DNA of 36,790 nt, taken from positions 1-36,790 of the forward strand of contig JALHEL010000001.1 of the NCBI GenBank assembly GCA_022837205.1, given 5' to 3'. The first letter of the stretch is position 1. Every line of letters starts with the position of its first letter. Of the stretch, positions 24,680-32,079 are shown piece after piece. A program made the position numbers and the translations under genes. Under the pieces are notes generated by a model that was not told where the DNA came from, made no database searches, and was given only the letters and a program-made list of their open reading frames with translations. This DNA is from Leptolinea sp. Lineage in GTDB: Bacteria > Chloroflexota > Anaerolineae > Anaerolineales > Anaerolineaceae.

Positions 24680-24708
24680 ATTATAAACCAGCAGATATCG
24701 ATAGTGAA
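24680..24708 (-). promoter_or_regulatory. Candidate sigma-70 promoter of alaS
   Basis: On the minus strand, TTCACT (24708-24703), a 17-bp spacer and a perfect TATAAT (24685-24680). This predicts a start near 24673 and a leader of about 43 nt, too short for a T-box. Confidence 0.5.
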
Positions 24709-24784
24709 TAAAAAGAGCGATTAAACAGACAATTTTTTCGGTTGAATTTCTCCCTTCCTTACTCTTTATTCTTGCAATATTCAT

Positions 24785-24813
24785 TTAATATCAGTATGGA
24801 AAAAAGGTATAAT
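24785..24813 (+). promoter_or_regulatory. Candidate sigma-70 promoter of thpR-rsfS
   Basis: TTAATA (24785-24790), a 17-bp spacer and a perfect TATAAT (24808-24813), predicting a start about 30 bases before the thpR ATG. It is divergent from the alaS promoter within the same 219-base gap. Confidence 0.55.
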
Positions 24814-24849
24814 TTGCATTCAGTTTAGTTCGAGGCTGTTTATAAAATC

Positions 24850-25443
24850 ATGATGAAACAAAATGCGACTCTTCGTCTTTTTATTGCTATAGAGCTTCCT
24901 GAGATGATTCGAAAACCACTCTCAGACAGCTTGAAGGACTCTGTCATTATCAAAAAAAAGAAAGCACGATTAACCTCCAAAGAGAACCTTCATATCACAT
25001 TGAAGTTTTTAGGAGATGTACAACAAGACAAAAGGGGTGATCTTCAGGCAGCGATTGCGAATTCAGTCGGCGGAATCGGTCCTTTTGAACTCAAAATTCA
25101 TTCCGGAGGCGTTTTTCCGACGATAAAAAAACCGCGGATTCTTTGGGCCGGATTTGATATTTCGAAAGAATTATCGGTTTTGGTGAACAACCTTGAAAAT
25201 GAGTTCGAAAAAATCGGATTTTCGAAAGATTTAAAACCATTCCAACCGCACATAACGTTAGCTCGAATTCCGGATTATGTATCTACAATGATTCCTGTCG
25301 AAAAAGATGAAATTATTAAAAATCTCGAGAAAATCGATCTTCCGCCTTTTACCGTCGACAAAATCTCTCTGATGAAGAGTATATTGCTTCCCGGAAAACC
25401 TGAATATCAGGTAATCAGTACACAAAATCTCAAAGTATGTTAA
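24850..25443 (+). CDS. thpR: RNA 2',3'-cyclic phosphodiesterase (2H family)
   Basis: A 197-residue 2H phosphoesterase of the ThpR/LigT family, which opens 2',3'-cyclic phosphates on RNA ends. The two HxT motifs are NLHITLKFLG (His48) and QPHITLAR (His134), about 86 residues apart as in the family; RLFIAIELP near the N-terminus and KPRILWAGFD are also typical. Two ATGs are adjacent (24850 and 24853) and no strong Shine-Dalgarno decides between them. It is followed after 35 bases by rsfS and probably shares its mRNA. Confidence 0.9.
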   Translation: MMKQNATLRLFIAIELPEMIRKPLSDSLKDSVIIKKKKARLTSKENLHITLKFLGDVQQDKRGDLQAAIANSVGGIGPFELKIHSGGVFPTIKKPRILWAGFDISKELSVLVNNLENEFEKIGFSKDLKPFQPHITLARIPDYVSTMIPVEKDEIIKNLEKIDLPPFTVDKISLMKSILLPGKPEYQVISTQNLKVC

Positions 25444-25478
25444 GATGATGAAAACTATAAAATAAAGAGGAGGATAAA

Positions 25479-25823
25479 CTGGAAACCGTAACATTTGCTA
25501 GAAAAATTGTCGAAATTTTGGAAAATCATAAAGCGGAAGAAATAACGCTGATGGATGTAAGAGAACAAGTCGATTTTACAGATTACTTTATCATTTGCAC
25601 AGGTACAAGTGACAGAATGCTTCAAAGCTTGTCCGATGCGGTAAAAAACGAAATCAGAGAAAAATATCAAGTTCATTGCATCGTGCAAGGCATCGCAGAA
25701 GGGGGATGGATGCTTCTTGATATTGGAGATATCGTTGTCCATATTTTTTCACCGGACAGACGAAATTATTACAGCCTTGAAGAATTATGGAATGAATCTA
25801 AAATTCTCCTTAAGCTGCAATAA
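25479..25823 (+). CDS. rsfS: Ribosomal silencing factor RsfS, with a CTG start
   Basis: RsfS binds ribosomal protein uL14 and blocks joining of ribosomal subunits in starvation. Family blocks: KAEEITLMDV, DYFIICTGTSDRMLQSLSDAV, EGGWMLLDIGDIVVHIFSPDRRNYYSLEELW. The next in-frame start candidate after CTG 25479 is TTG 25518, which would delete the conserved first helix (TFARKIVEILENHKAEE). Between the in-frame TAA at 25458-25460 and 25518 there is no ATG, GTG or TTG, but there is CTG at 25479 with AGAGGAGG (25466-25473) five bases before it. From CTG the product has 114 residues, the usual RsfS length. Confidence 0.88.
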   Translation: METVTFARKIVEILENHKAEEITLMDVREQVDFTDYFIICTGTSDRMLQSLSDAVKNEIREKYQVHCIVQGIAEGGWMLLDIGDIVVHIFSPDRRNYYSLEELWNESKILLKLQ

Positions 25824-25880
25824 TTTCTTATTTTCATTATATAATATTTCAATATTTTAAAAAGTCATTATCACTCACAT

Positions 25881-25900
25881 TAAGGAAAGTAATTTCCTTA
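25881..25900. promoter_or_regulatory. Palindromic candidate operator upstream of the Rrf2-like gene
   Basis: A perfect 8-bp inverted repeat TAAGGAAA/TTTCCTTA with a 4-base centre. It lies where the -35 would be for the AT-rich -10-like sequence TATGAT (25914-25919), about 85 bases before the regulator start. The geometry suits an autorepressor site for a dimeric winged-helix protein; no binding is shown. Confidence 0.5.
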
Positions 25901-25983
25901 TTTGTTGGTAATATATGATATAAAAGAAGAATATATAGCAATTATCCATTTATATATCAATACTTATTTTTTTGGAGGTAAAA

Positions 25984-26379
25984 ATGTTAAAGGTGAGTCG
26001 AAGATTAAATTATGGGTTACAGCTAATGCTTGCGTTAGCTTCGGATCCGAATAATACGTCCAAGTCGACGGCGGCAATTTCGGAAAGTCTTTCCATTCCG
26101 TTGCCATTTCTGCACCAAATTGCGCATACACTTCAGCAAAATGGTCTGATCAAAGCGACGCCGGGTCCGAAAGGTGGTTTAAGATTGGGTTCAAAAGGTT
26201 TGGATATCACACTTTATGATATCTTTAATGCCTTGGAAGGGCAATTCTCTGTACCGACCATTGAAACCGATATCGATACATCTGAAAATGACGTTGCAAT
26301 GGGTTTATGGAAGGAAATCGGCACAAAAATCAATAATATATTGAAGGAATATAAGCTCTCCGATCTTGTCGAATCCTAA
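25984..26379 (+). CDS. Rrf2-family transcriptional regulator lacking cysteines
   Basis: A 131-residue winged-helix regulator. The N-terminal Rrf2 pattern is clear: LKVSRRLNYGLQLMLALAS, ISESLSIPLPFLHQIAHTLQQNGLIKATPGPKGGLRLG (recognition helix and wing, about 30-73), then ITLYDIFNALEG. IscR, NsrR and RirA bind an Fe-S cluster through three Cys at about 90-110; this protein has no cysteine at all, so it cannot sense through such a cluster. The ATG at 25984 is preceded by GGAGGT (25974-25979). The gene stands alone, closed by the shared terminator at 26468-26508. The effector and target genes are unknown; the upstream palindrome suggests autoregulation. Confidence 0.82.
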   Translation: MLKVSRRLNYGLQLMLALASDPNNTSKSTAAISESLSIPLPFLHQIAHTLQQNGLIKATPGPKGGLRLGSKGLDITLYDIFNALEGQFSVPTIETDIDTSENDVAMGLWKEIGTKINNILKEYKLSDLVES

Positions 26380-26467
26380 ATATCTGATCATATGGCATAA
26401 GATCCCGAATGATTGATTCAGATCCGAATTGGATTAATTTGACGTAAATAATTCGGTATTTTTAAAA

Positions 26468-26508
26468 ATAAAAGCGCTCCGATTTCATAAATGGAGCGCT
26501 TTTTATTT
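26468..26508. terminator. Bidirectional terminator between convergent genes
   Basis: An 11-bp stem AAAAGCGCTCC/GGAGCGCTTTT (26470-26480 with 26493-26503), extended by ATAAAA/TTTTTAT with one bulge. A run on the left and T run on the right allow function from both sides, serving the Rrf2-like gene (plus) and the lipoprotein gene (minus). Confidence 0.88.
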
Positions 26509-26530
26509 TGAAAATGAGAAGTGTTTAAGA

Positions 26531-27580
26531 TTACGGAGCAGCCGGGGTTTCTTGGGTTTGCAGTAAAGCAGCAGGCGGTGTGAAAGTAACCGTCGGCAGC
26601 GTCCAATTCATTGTCTCTTCGGAAATATTTCCCTCTTTCCAAGGGAGGTAACTCAGAAAATCATTTAATGGCAGCCCTTTGGTTATTTCAAATCGGCCGA
26701 GATAATAAAGATTGTCGCGACTTTGTTTGGTCACATGTTGTTTTCCCATCGCTGCTTTATATAAACTTGAACTGACTTTACTGGCCATAACACCGCCGGC
26801 ATCTGGAATTCCTCCCGGATAAGCAAAAACTTCAATGGGCACACCGAATTTTTCTTCAAGCAATATTTTGGACTTACCGATTTCCTGTCCGTAATAAGCG
26901 GGATCATGATTTCCATCATATCCGCTGCTGCCAAGTTCCCACCCATCATTCATCATTTCTTTTATTTGCTCAGAGGAAAGGCAGTTCTTCGTATCAACCT
27001 GTGCAGCGACTAACATCAGATTCCCCGCCATCCCATATTTTTTGAGAATGGGATAAGCATTTTTATATTGTCCGAGCTTGGATGAATCAAAAGTGAACAT
27101 AACCGGCTTCGGAGGAAGTTCCCCTCCTTCAAGCAATACTTTGACCAACTGCGACAGCCCGATACTTGTATATCCCAGTTCATAAAGTATCCGAACCTGT
27201 TGCTCAAATTCAACGGAAGGAACATTTAATGGACTTTCCCATTGATAATAAGGGTCTTCATTCGCATTGTTGGCAACATCATTATAGTAAAGGATCAGAA
27301 CTTCTGCAGATCCGGCCGGATGAGTAATCCAAGTTGCGGTCGGCGGGATTGTCGGAGTCGATGTTATCGTCGGCGTAAACGTAATCGTCGGGGTTTCTGT
27401 CAAAGTCGAGGTCGGGGTCGGCGGTGTAAGAGAAGCGATCCTGTTATTTTCGGCTTGAATGGTTGATGCGGCAATGGTATAAAGCACATTTTTATCGACA
27501 TTCCGCTCAGGCATGTTACAGGATGTAACAAAAAAAGCTAATAAAGCTAAAATTACATATTTGCAGGATCTGATTTTCAT
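26531..27580 (-). CDS. Polysaccharide-deacetylase-like lipoprotein with degenerate active site
   Basis: A 349-residue exported lipoprotein: lysine/arginine start, hydrophobic run, lipobox VTSC with Cys21. A Thr-Pro-rich linker (about 51-83, TPTPTSTL- and TPTIT-like repeats) leads to a NodB/deacetylase-like fold (about 92-315). Motif 1, normally TFDDG, reads TFDSS (Asp165 kept, the metal-binding second Asp lost). Motif 2, normally SHTxxH, reads SSGYDGNHD, with the first His replaced. The FAYPGG block near 240-250 matches the family. Two metal ligands are therefore missing, so it may bind glycans without deacetylating them. Upstream AAGGTGGA marks the start at 27580. Confidence 0.82.
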   Translation of the reverse strand: MKIRSCKYVILALLAFFVTSCNMPERNVDKNVLYTIAASTIQAENNRIASLTPPTPTSTLTETPTITFTPTITSTPTIPPTATWITHPAGSAEVLILYYNDVANNANEDPYYQWESPLNVPSVEFEQQVRILYELGYTSIGLSQLVKVLLEGGELPPKPVMFTFDSSKLGQYKNAYPILKKYGMAGNLMLVAAQVDTKNCLSSEQIKEMMNDGWELGSSGYDGNHDPAYYGQEIGKSKILLEEKFGVPIEVFAYPGGIPDAGGVMASKVSSSLYKAAMGKQHVTKQSRDNLYYLGRFEITKGLPLNDFLSYLPWKEGNISEETMNWTLPTVTFTPPAALLQTQETPAAP

Positions 27581-27661
27581 AATTCCACCTTTTTATCGAA
27601 GTGTTGTGATCGACATTTTATAATCCGCCATATAAAATCTTATTGATCAATTTCTTTTTAA

Positions 27662-28600
27662 TTAAAATCCATAAAAACCAATCGTAATACATTGAAAGTA
27701 TAGCAACAGAATAAGATTTAGATAAGAGAGCCACCCTAATAATTTCCAATTTACGGGAAAACCCTTCATTATTTTCTCAATCAGAACAATCTGGAAGGAC
27801 ACTGATGGAAGTAGAAGTAATTGCGGCGCCAATAACTCCCAACTTACACCAAGCCGGTTCATTAGAATCAGTGAAAGGTATGCTAAAAAGTAAAATAAAT
27901 GATGTAGCCTGAATTTTCTCTTTTGCAAATAATTGACAAAAAAGCCTGGTTTAAAGGAAACTTGATGATCCAACATCGACATACCCAGTATGAATCGGAA
28001 TGCCAGAAAAAAGCAAAAATCCGGAATCAGATAGCTGAGAATATATTTTTGAAAAGGATAATTTTGATGGCCCAATATCACTAAGACAGATGGGAAGAAA
28101 ACAGTTAACAATCCGTCGAAAAGCTCTTCCGACCAGTTGACTCTTGGATTGTTTCCCGCAAAAGAGAAAATTAAAATCGAAATAATCATCAACAGGAAAA
28201 CAAAGTTTAAGTTCCATTGATTCTTTTTATTCAAGAAAAGAAAAGACATATATACAGCAACTAATAAAAAGAATAAGAAATATATAACCAGGTTAACCGA
28301 TACAGCATCTTTTTCATTCTTATTGATCTCATTCGGTTTTCCCCAAGGTACATTTAAGAACGTAATTGATTTTTCATCGGATGAAAAAATATAAAGCCGC
28401 ATTTGGAGAAGATTGGCTGTGATTAAAGAAATAATCGTTATTAAAAAAATCAAAACAAAAGCCGTCCAATTTATCGGTACATCCCAAAAATTAATAAATT
28501 CAACGGTTGAAAGCATCACCCCTAAACTAATCGGTATCTTCCACCAAGGAACAACCTTTAAGATCATTTGCAATTGTCGATAAAATTTTGATTGCATCAT
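27662..28600 (-). CDS. Polytopic membrane protein of unknown function
   Basis: I do not recognise this 312-residue protein with confidence. It has about eight to nine hydrophobic helices (about 21-38, 46-66, 106-124, 131-148, 165-178, 187-205, 235-253, 258-280, 290-312) and Trp/Phe-rich loops. Its size, helix number and the loop FILGMSMLDHQVSFKPGF recall the UbiA prenyltransferase superfamily, but the family's two Asp-rich motifs (NDxxDxxxD, DxxxD) are absent. Its ATG directly follows the SDR stop with no gap, so it is translationally linked to the SDR and alcohol dehydrogenase genes. Confidence 0.75.
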   Translation of the reverse strand: MMQSKFYRQLQMILKVVPWWKIPISLGVMLSTVEFINFWDVPINWTAFVLIFLITIISLITANLLQMRLYIFSSDEKSITFLNVPWGKPNEINKNEKDAVSVNLVIYFLFFLLVAVYMSFLFLNKKNQWNLNFVFLLMIISILIFSFAGNNPRVNWSEELFDGLLTVFFPSVLVILGHQNYPFQKYILSYLIPDFCFFLAFRFILGMSMLDHQVSFKPGFFVNYLQKRKFRLHHLFYFLAYLSLILMNRLGVSWELLAPQLLLLPSVSFQIVLIEKIMKGFPVNWKLLGWLSYLNLILLLYFQCITIGFYGF

Positions 28601-29326
28601 TTATTTCCAGCGATATCCGCCGTCAACCGGAATATCAATACCTGTTATATAATCCGATTTCATCAAGTAATCGACAGCGTTTAAAATATCTTCCGGTTCC
28701 CCTGATTTTTTCAATAAAGTCTCAGAGGATAAATGTTTCCATGTCTTCTCATCCATCGATTCCTCAGGCAAAATCAGACCGGGAGAAATTGAATTGACTC
28801 GGATTTTAGGCGCAAACGTTTTTGCGAGAAGAATGGTTAAGTCACGTACGGCAGCTTTACTCAGAGTATATCCGCCATATTCTTTCCAATATTGGTAAGA
28901 TCCCGAATCGGACATATTGATAATCAAACCCGATTTCGTCGGGTTTTCACCAATCAATTTTGCCGCCTCTCTGGAACATAACCAAACGGCTCTCAAATTA
29001 ATGTCGAATAAACGGTCCCAATCTGTTACGGATAATGTGGCTAAATTGCTTCGATAAAAAATTGCGGCATTGTTAATGAGTGTTGTCAACCCGCCATTTT
29101 CACGGATAAAATCAAACATTCGTATAATTTCATCGACATTTTGAAGATCCGCTTTTATAAGTGAAGCAGCCCCTCCAAATCGATGGATTTGTTGACAGGT
29201 GTTCTCTGCTTCCATGTCATCATGTAAATATTGCAGCCAGACATGATAACCCGATTCAGCCAAATGGCAGGCAATCATTTTACCAAGTCTTCGAACGGAT
29301 CCGGTAATCAAAACACTTTCAGGCAT
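28601..29326 (-). CDS. Short-chain dehydrogenase, pteridine-reductase-like
   Basis: A 241-residue NADP(H)-type SDR. The cofactor motif is TGSVRRLGKMIA (8-19), with the Arg-rich TGxxxRxG form typical of pteridine reductase and FolM, then INNAA (84-88), a catalytic Ser near 140-143, Tyr153 and Lys157 (YTLSK), and RVNSISPGLIL. Likely reaction: reduction of a pteridine or another carbonyl. It begins inside the end of the alcohol dehydrogenase gene (8-base overlap, ATGCCTGA) and stops immediately before the next ATG, so the three genes form a tight unit. Confidence 0.87.
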   Translation of the reverse strand: MPESVLITGSVRRLGKMIACHLAESGYHVWLQYLHDDMEAENTCQQIHRFGGAASLIKADLQNVDEIIRMFDFIRENGGLTTLINNAAIFYRSNLATLSVTDWDRLFDINLRAVWLCSREAAKLIGENPTKSGLIINMSDSGSYQYWKEYGGYTLSKAAVRDLTILLAKTFAPKIRVNSISPGLILPEESMDEKTWKHLSSETLLKKSGEPEDILNAVDYLMKSDYITGIDIPVDGGYRWK

Positions 29327-30494
29327 GCATAGAATTCCGCAAAATTTCTTTTAAATCCTGATCCGTAATTTTGTATTGATCTCTGGTTAAAGCCCCACCC
29401 CCGATAACATAAGCTCCCTCGGCTATACGATCAATATCATCCTCGGTAAATCCATGGTCAGATAAGTTTAAACCTCCTACGCCGCATGCGATTTTTAATG
29501 CTTCAAGTGCATCCAAGAAAGCTTTGGCATTTTCTTGAACGGTCTTTTTTGAATCGCCCATACCGATCGCAAAAGCTAATTTTGAATAAAGTTCCGGTAT
29601 TCTCTCCGCTCCTAACTGATGAAAAGCTTTTGAGATCATGATCAACCCCTCTCCGTGAATAACAGTCGGATCAATCCCGCTCAAACTGTGTTCGATCACA
29701 TGAGCCGAAGTGGCGGAAGCTAAACAAAGTACCATTCCTCCGAGAGTCGCCGCCCAAGAAACCGCAGATCTGGCTTCGATATTCTTTCCGTTTCGAACAG
29801 CCTCGGGTAAATTTTCAAAAATTAAGCGAACTCCTTCAAGTGCAAGAAGATCACTGAACGGATTTGCTTTTTGAGAAATAAAAGCCTCTATATTATGAAA
29901 CAATGCATCAAATCCCTGATATGTTGTATAACGCGGATTAATATTTATCGTCAAATCGGGATCAACGATGGATATTATCGGAAACTCACAGCGTATTCCG
30001 ACTTTTTCACCGGTTATTTCATTGGTAATTACAGACGTCGGGTTTCCTTCGGTTCCGGTTCCGGCTGTAGTCGGAATGGCTATTAATGGGAATCCTTTTT
30101 GAGTAAAATCTTTTTTGCCCCCTTGTCCGACCGGTACATAATCCCATAAATCTCCCGGATTAGTCATCATCATCGCAACTGATTTTGCCGTATCGATACT
30201 GCTTCCTCCGCCTAAGCCGATAAAGAAATCACACTTTTTTTCTCTTGCAATATCTCTGGCTTCCATCACATTTTTCCGAATAGGGTTCGGCACAACCTTA
30301 TCATATAACACATGGTCAATATTTCGATATTTTAGAATTTTATAAACCTGATCAAGGTATCCGTATTTCTGTACGGAAGTCCCTCCGGTAATAATCATTG
30401 CTTTTTTCCCGGGTAACGAAATCGTATTAAGTTGTTCCAATGTTCCGCTTCCAAAAATAATTTGAGTGGGTATTTGAAAACTGAAATTCTTCAT
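29319..30494 (-). CDS. Iron-type alcohol dehydrogenase
   Basis: A 391-residue group III (Fe/Zn) alcohol dehydrogenase. Seen: NFSFQIPTQIIFGSG at the N-terminus, VVPNP, the cofactor block GLGGGSSIDTAKSVAM, IPTTAGTGTEG, and metal ligands in YTTYQGFDALFHNIEAF (Asp, His), ATSAHVIEHSL (His) and IHGEGLIM (His). These enzymes interconvert aldehydes and alcohols in fermentation, but the substrate here is open. It follows gltX by 24 bases and overlaps the SDR. Confidence 0.9.
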   Translation of the reverse strand: MKNFSFQIPTQIIFGSGTLEQLNTISLPGKKAMIITGGTSVQKYGYLDQVYKILKYRNIDHVLYDKVVPNPIRKNVMEARDIAREKKCDFFIGLGGGSSIDTAKSVAMMMTNPGDLWDYVPVGQGGKKDFTQKGFPLIAIPTTAGTGTEGNPTSVITNEITGEKVGIRCEFPIISIVDPDLTININPRYTTYQGFDALFHNIEAFISQKANPFSDLLALEGVRLIFENLPEAVRNGKNIEARSAVSWAATLGGMVLCLASATSAHVIEHSLSGIDPTVIHGEGLIMISKAFHQLGAERIPELYSKLAFAIGMGDSKKTVQENAKAFLDALEALKIACGVGGLNLSDHGFTEDDIDRIAEGAYVIGGGALTRDQYKITDQDLKEILRNSMHA

Positions 30495-30518
30495 TTCTCA
30501 CTGCTCCTTTCTTTTCGG

Positions 30519-32024
30519 TTAATTATTCCGGCTTTGATATTCTCGTAACATCTTTGCTGCGGTTTTGATTCTCTCTAAAACAATGTCTTTGCCGATTATT
30601 TCCATGCTCTCAAACAGAGGAGGGCTGACTTTTCTGCCCGTCACGGCTACGCGCAATACCCCAAAAACCTGAGCCGGCTTTAACCCTAATTCTTCAACCA
30701 ACGCTCTCATCTCCGGTTCTCCGATCCGCGGACTGATTTCCGGAAGATCAGCCAATACCTGATAACTTTTCTCGGCTATTTCAGCACATTTTTCGGCGGT
30801 TAGCCCCTTTTGAATTAAATCTTCTGTCTGGGGAGTGACATGATCTTCAAAGAAAAAACCCGCTATCTCAGGCGCATCATCTAAAGTGACGATTCGTTCT
30901 TGAATAATAGGCGTGATTTTCAACAATGTCTCGTCATCCGGATGATACCCTTTTGCCTCGAAGAACGGCTTAATTCGGTGAGCGAGATCTTCAACCGGTA
31001 ATGCTCGAATATGGACGCCATTAAAATAATCGAGCTTCGTAAAATTGATCGCCGCGGGGGAAGGATTCAGATGGTCTATCGAAAAATCCTTGATCAAGTC
31101 TTCCATTGTAAAAAACTCTGTATGATCGTCATAACTCCACCCCATCAAAGCGATCCAATTTGTGACGGCCTCAGGCAAATAACCCAAATCTTTAAAATCG
31201 GTCAAAAAAATTGAATATCCGTCTTTAATCAGATCAGCGGATTCACGCTTGGACATTTTCCCTTTTCCGCTGGGTTTCAGAAAAACTGAAAGATGAATCC
31301 AAACCGGTTCTTCCCATCCGAATGCCTGAATAATCATATGATGCAAAGGGAGTGTGGGTATCCATTCGGAACCCCGAATAACATGGGTAATTCCCATCAA
31401 ATGATCATCCACCATAGCCGCTAAATGATATAATGCCCAACCATCCGATTTAACAATGATATAGTCATCGATTGTTCGGTTTTCTACTGTTATCTCCCCA
31501 CGGATGGCGTCATGTACAGTCGTAACACCCTCCTTCGGCGTCTTAAAACGGATAACATAAGGTTCACCGGCCACGATTCTTTTTCTCGCTTCTTCAAGAG
31601 GAATATCTCTGCATTGTCCGTCATAATGAGGGAACTCTTTCCTTTTTTCCTGTTCCTCTTTCATCCGATGTAAACGCTCGGGAGTACAAAAACAATAAAA
31701 AGCGTCTCCTTGCTCGATTAATTGTTCCGCATATTTAAGGTAAATCTCTTTCCGCTCCGATTGTCGATAAGGACCGAATTCACCCGGTTTGTCAGGTCCT
31801 TCATCCCAGTCAATTCCCAACCAATGAAGCCCATCCATCAATTCCTGTTCGGCATTTTCGATATAACGCTTGCGATCAGTATCTTCAATTCTGAGGATAA
31901 ATTTTCCTCCGGTTTTTTTCGCAAGAAGATAGTTATACAACGCGGTCCTTCCGCCCCCTAAATGGAGTCTTCCGGTAGGGGAGGGTGCAAATCGAACACG
32001 TACGGGTTTCATTTCATTTGTCAT
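30519..32024 (-). CDS. gltX: Glutamyl-tRNA synthetase
   Basis: A 501-residue class I synthetase that charges tRNA-Glu (and possibly tRNA-Gln for later amidation). It shows the HIGH-type motif RFAPSPTGRLHLGGGRTALYN (11-31), FILRIEDTDRKR, the DDHLMGITHVIRG block and the KMSKR motif GKMSKRESADLIKDG. The C-terminal half carries the anticodon-binding domain. Length is standard. Two starts are possible (32024 or a Met four codons later); AGAGAAA upstream supports the first only weakly. Located 55 bases after rodA and 24 before the alcohol dehydrogenase gene. Confidence 0.95.
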   Translation of the reverse strand: MTNEMKPVRVRFAPSPTGRLHLGGGRTALYNYLLAKKTGGKFILRIEDTDRKRYIENAEQELMDGLHWLGIDWDEGPDKPGEFGPYRQSERKEIYLKYAEQLIEQGDAFYCFCTPERLHRMKEEQEKRKEFPHYDGQCRDIPLEEARKRIVAGEPYVIRFKTPKEGVTTVHDAIRGEITVENRTIDDYIIVKSDGWALYHLAAMVDDHLMGITHVIRGSEWIPTLPLHHMIIQAFGWEEPVWIHLSVFLKPSGKGKMSKRESADLIKDGYSIFLTDFKDLGYLPEAVTNWIALMGWSYDDHTEFFTMEDLIKDFSIDHLNPSPAAINFTKLDYFNGVHIRALPVEDLAHRIKPFFEAKGYHPDDETLLKITPIIQERIVTLDDAPEIAGFFFEDHVTPQTEDLIQKGLTAEKCAEIAEKSYQVLADLPEISPRIGEPEMRALVEELGLKPAQVFGVLRVAVTGRKVSPPLFESMEIIGKDIVLERIKTAAKMLREYQSRNN

Positions 32025-32079
32025 TAGAATTTTTCTCTTTTCGTCTATAAAATTTATTTTTTATATTTTGATTCTGATT

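Noticed and set aside
24631..24849. T-box riboswitch upstream of alaS
   Set aside because: The predicted leader is only about 43 nt and lacks Stem I, the T-box sequence and a terminator.
25972..25983. TTG start for the Rrf2-like gene at 25972
   Set aside because: That TTG is part of the ribosome-binding sequence GGAGGT; the ATG at 25984 has ideal spacing from it.
27662..28600. Naming the membrane protein a UbiA prenyltransferase
   Set aside because: The catalytic Asp-rich motifs are missing; only size and helix count agree.
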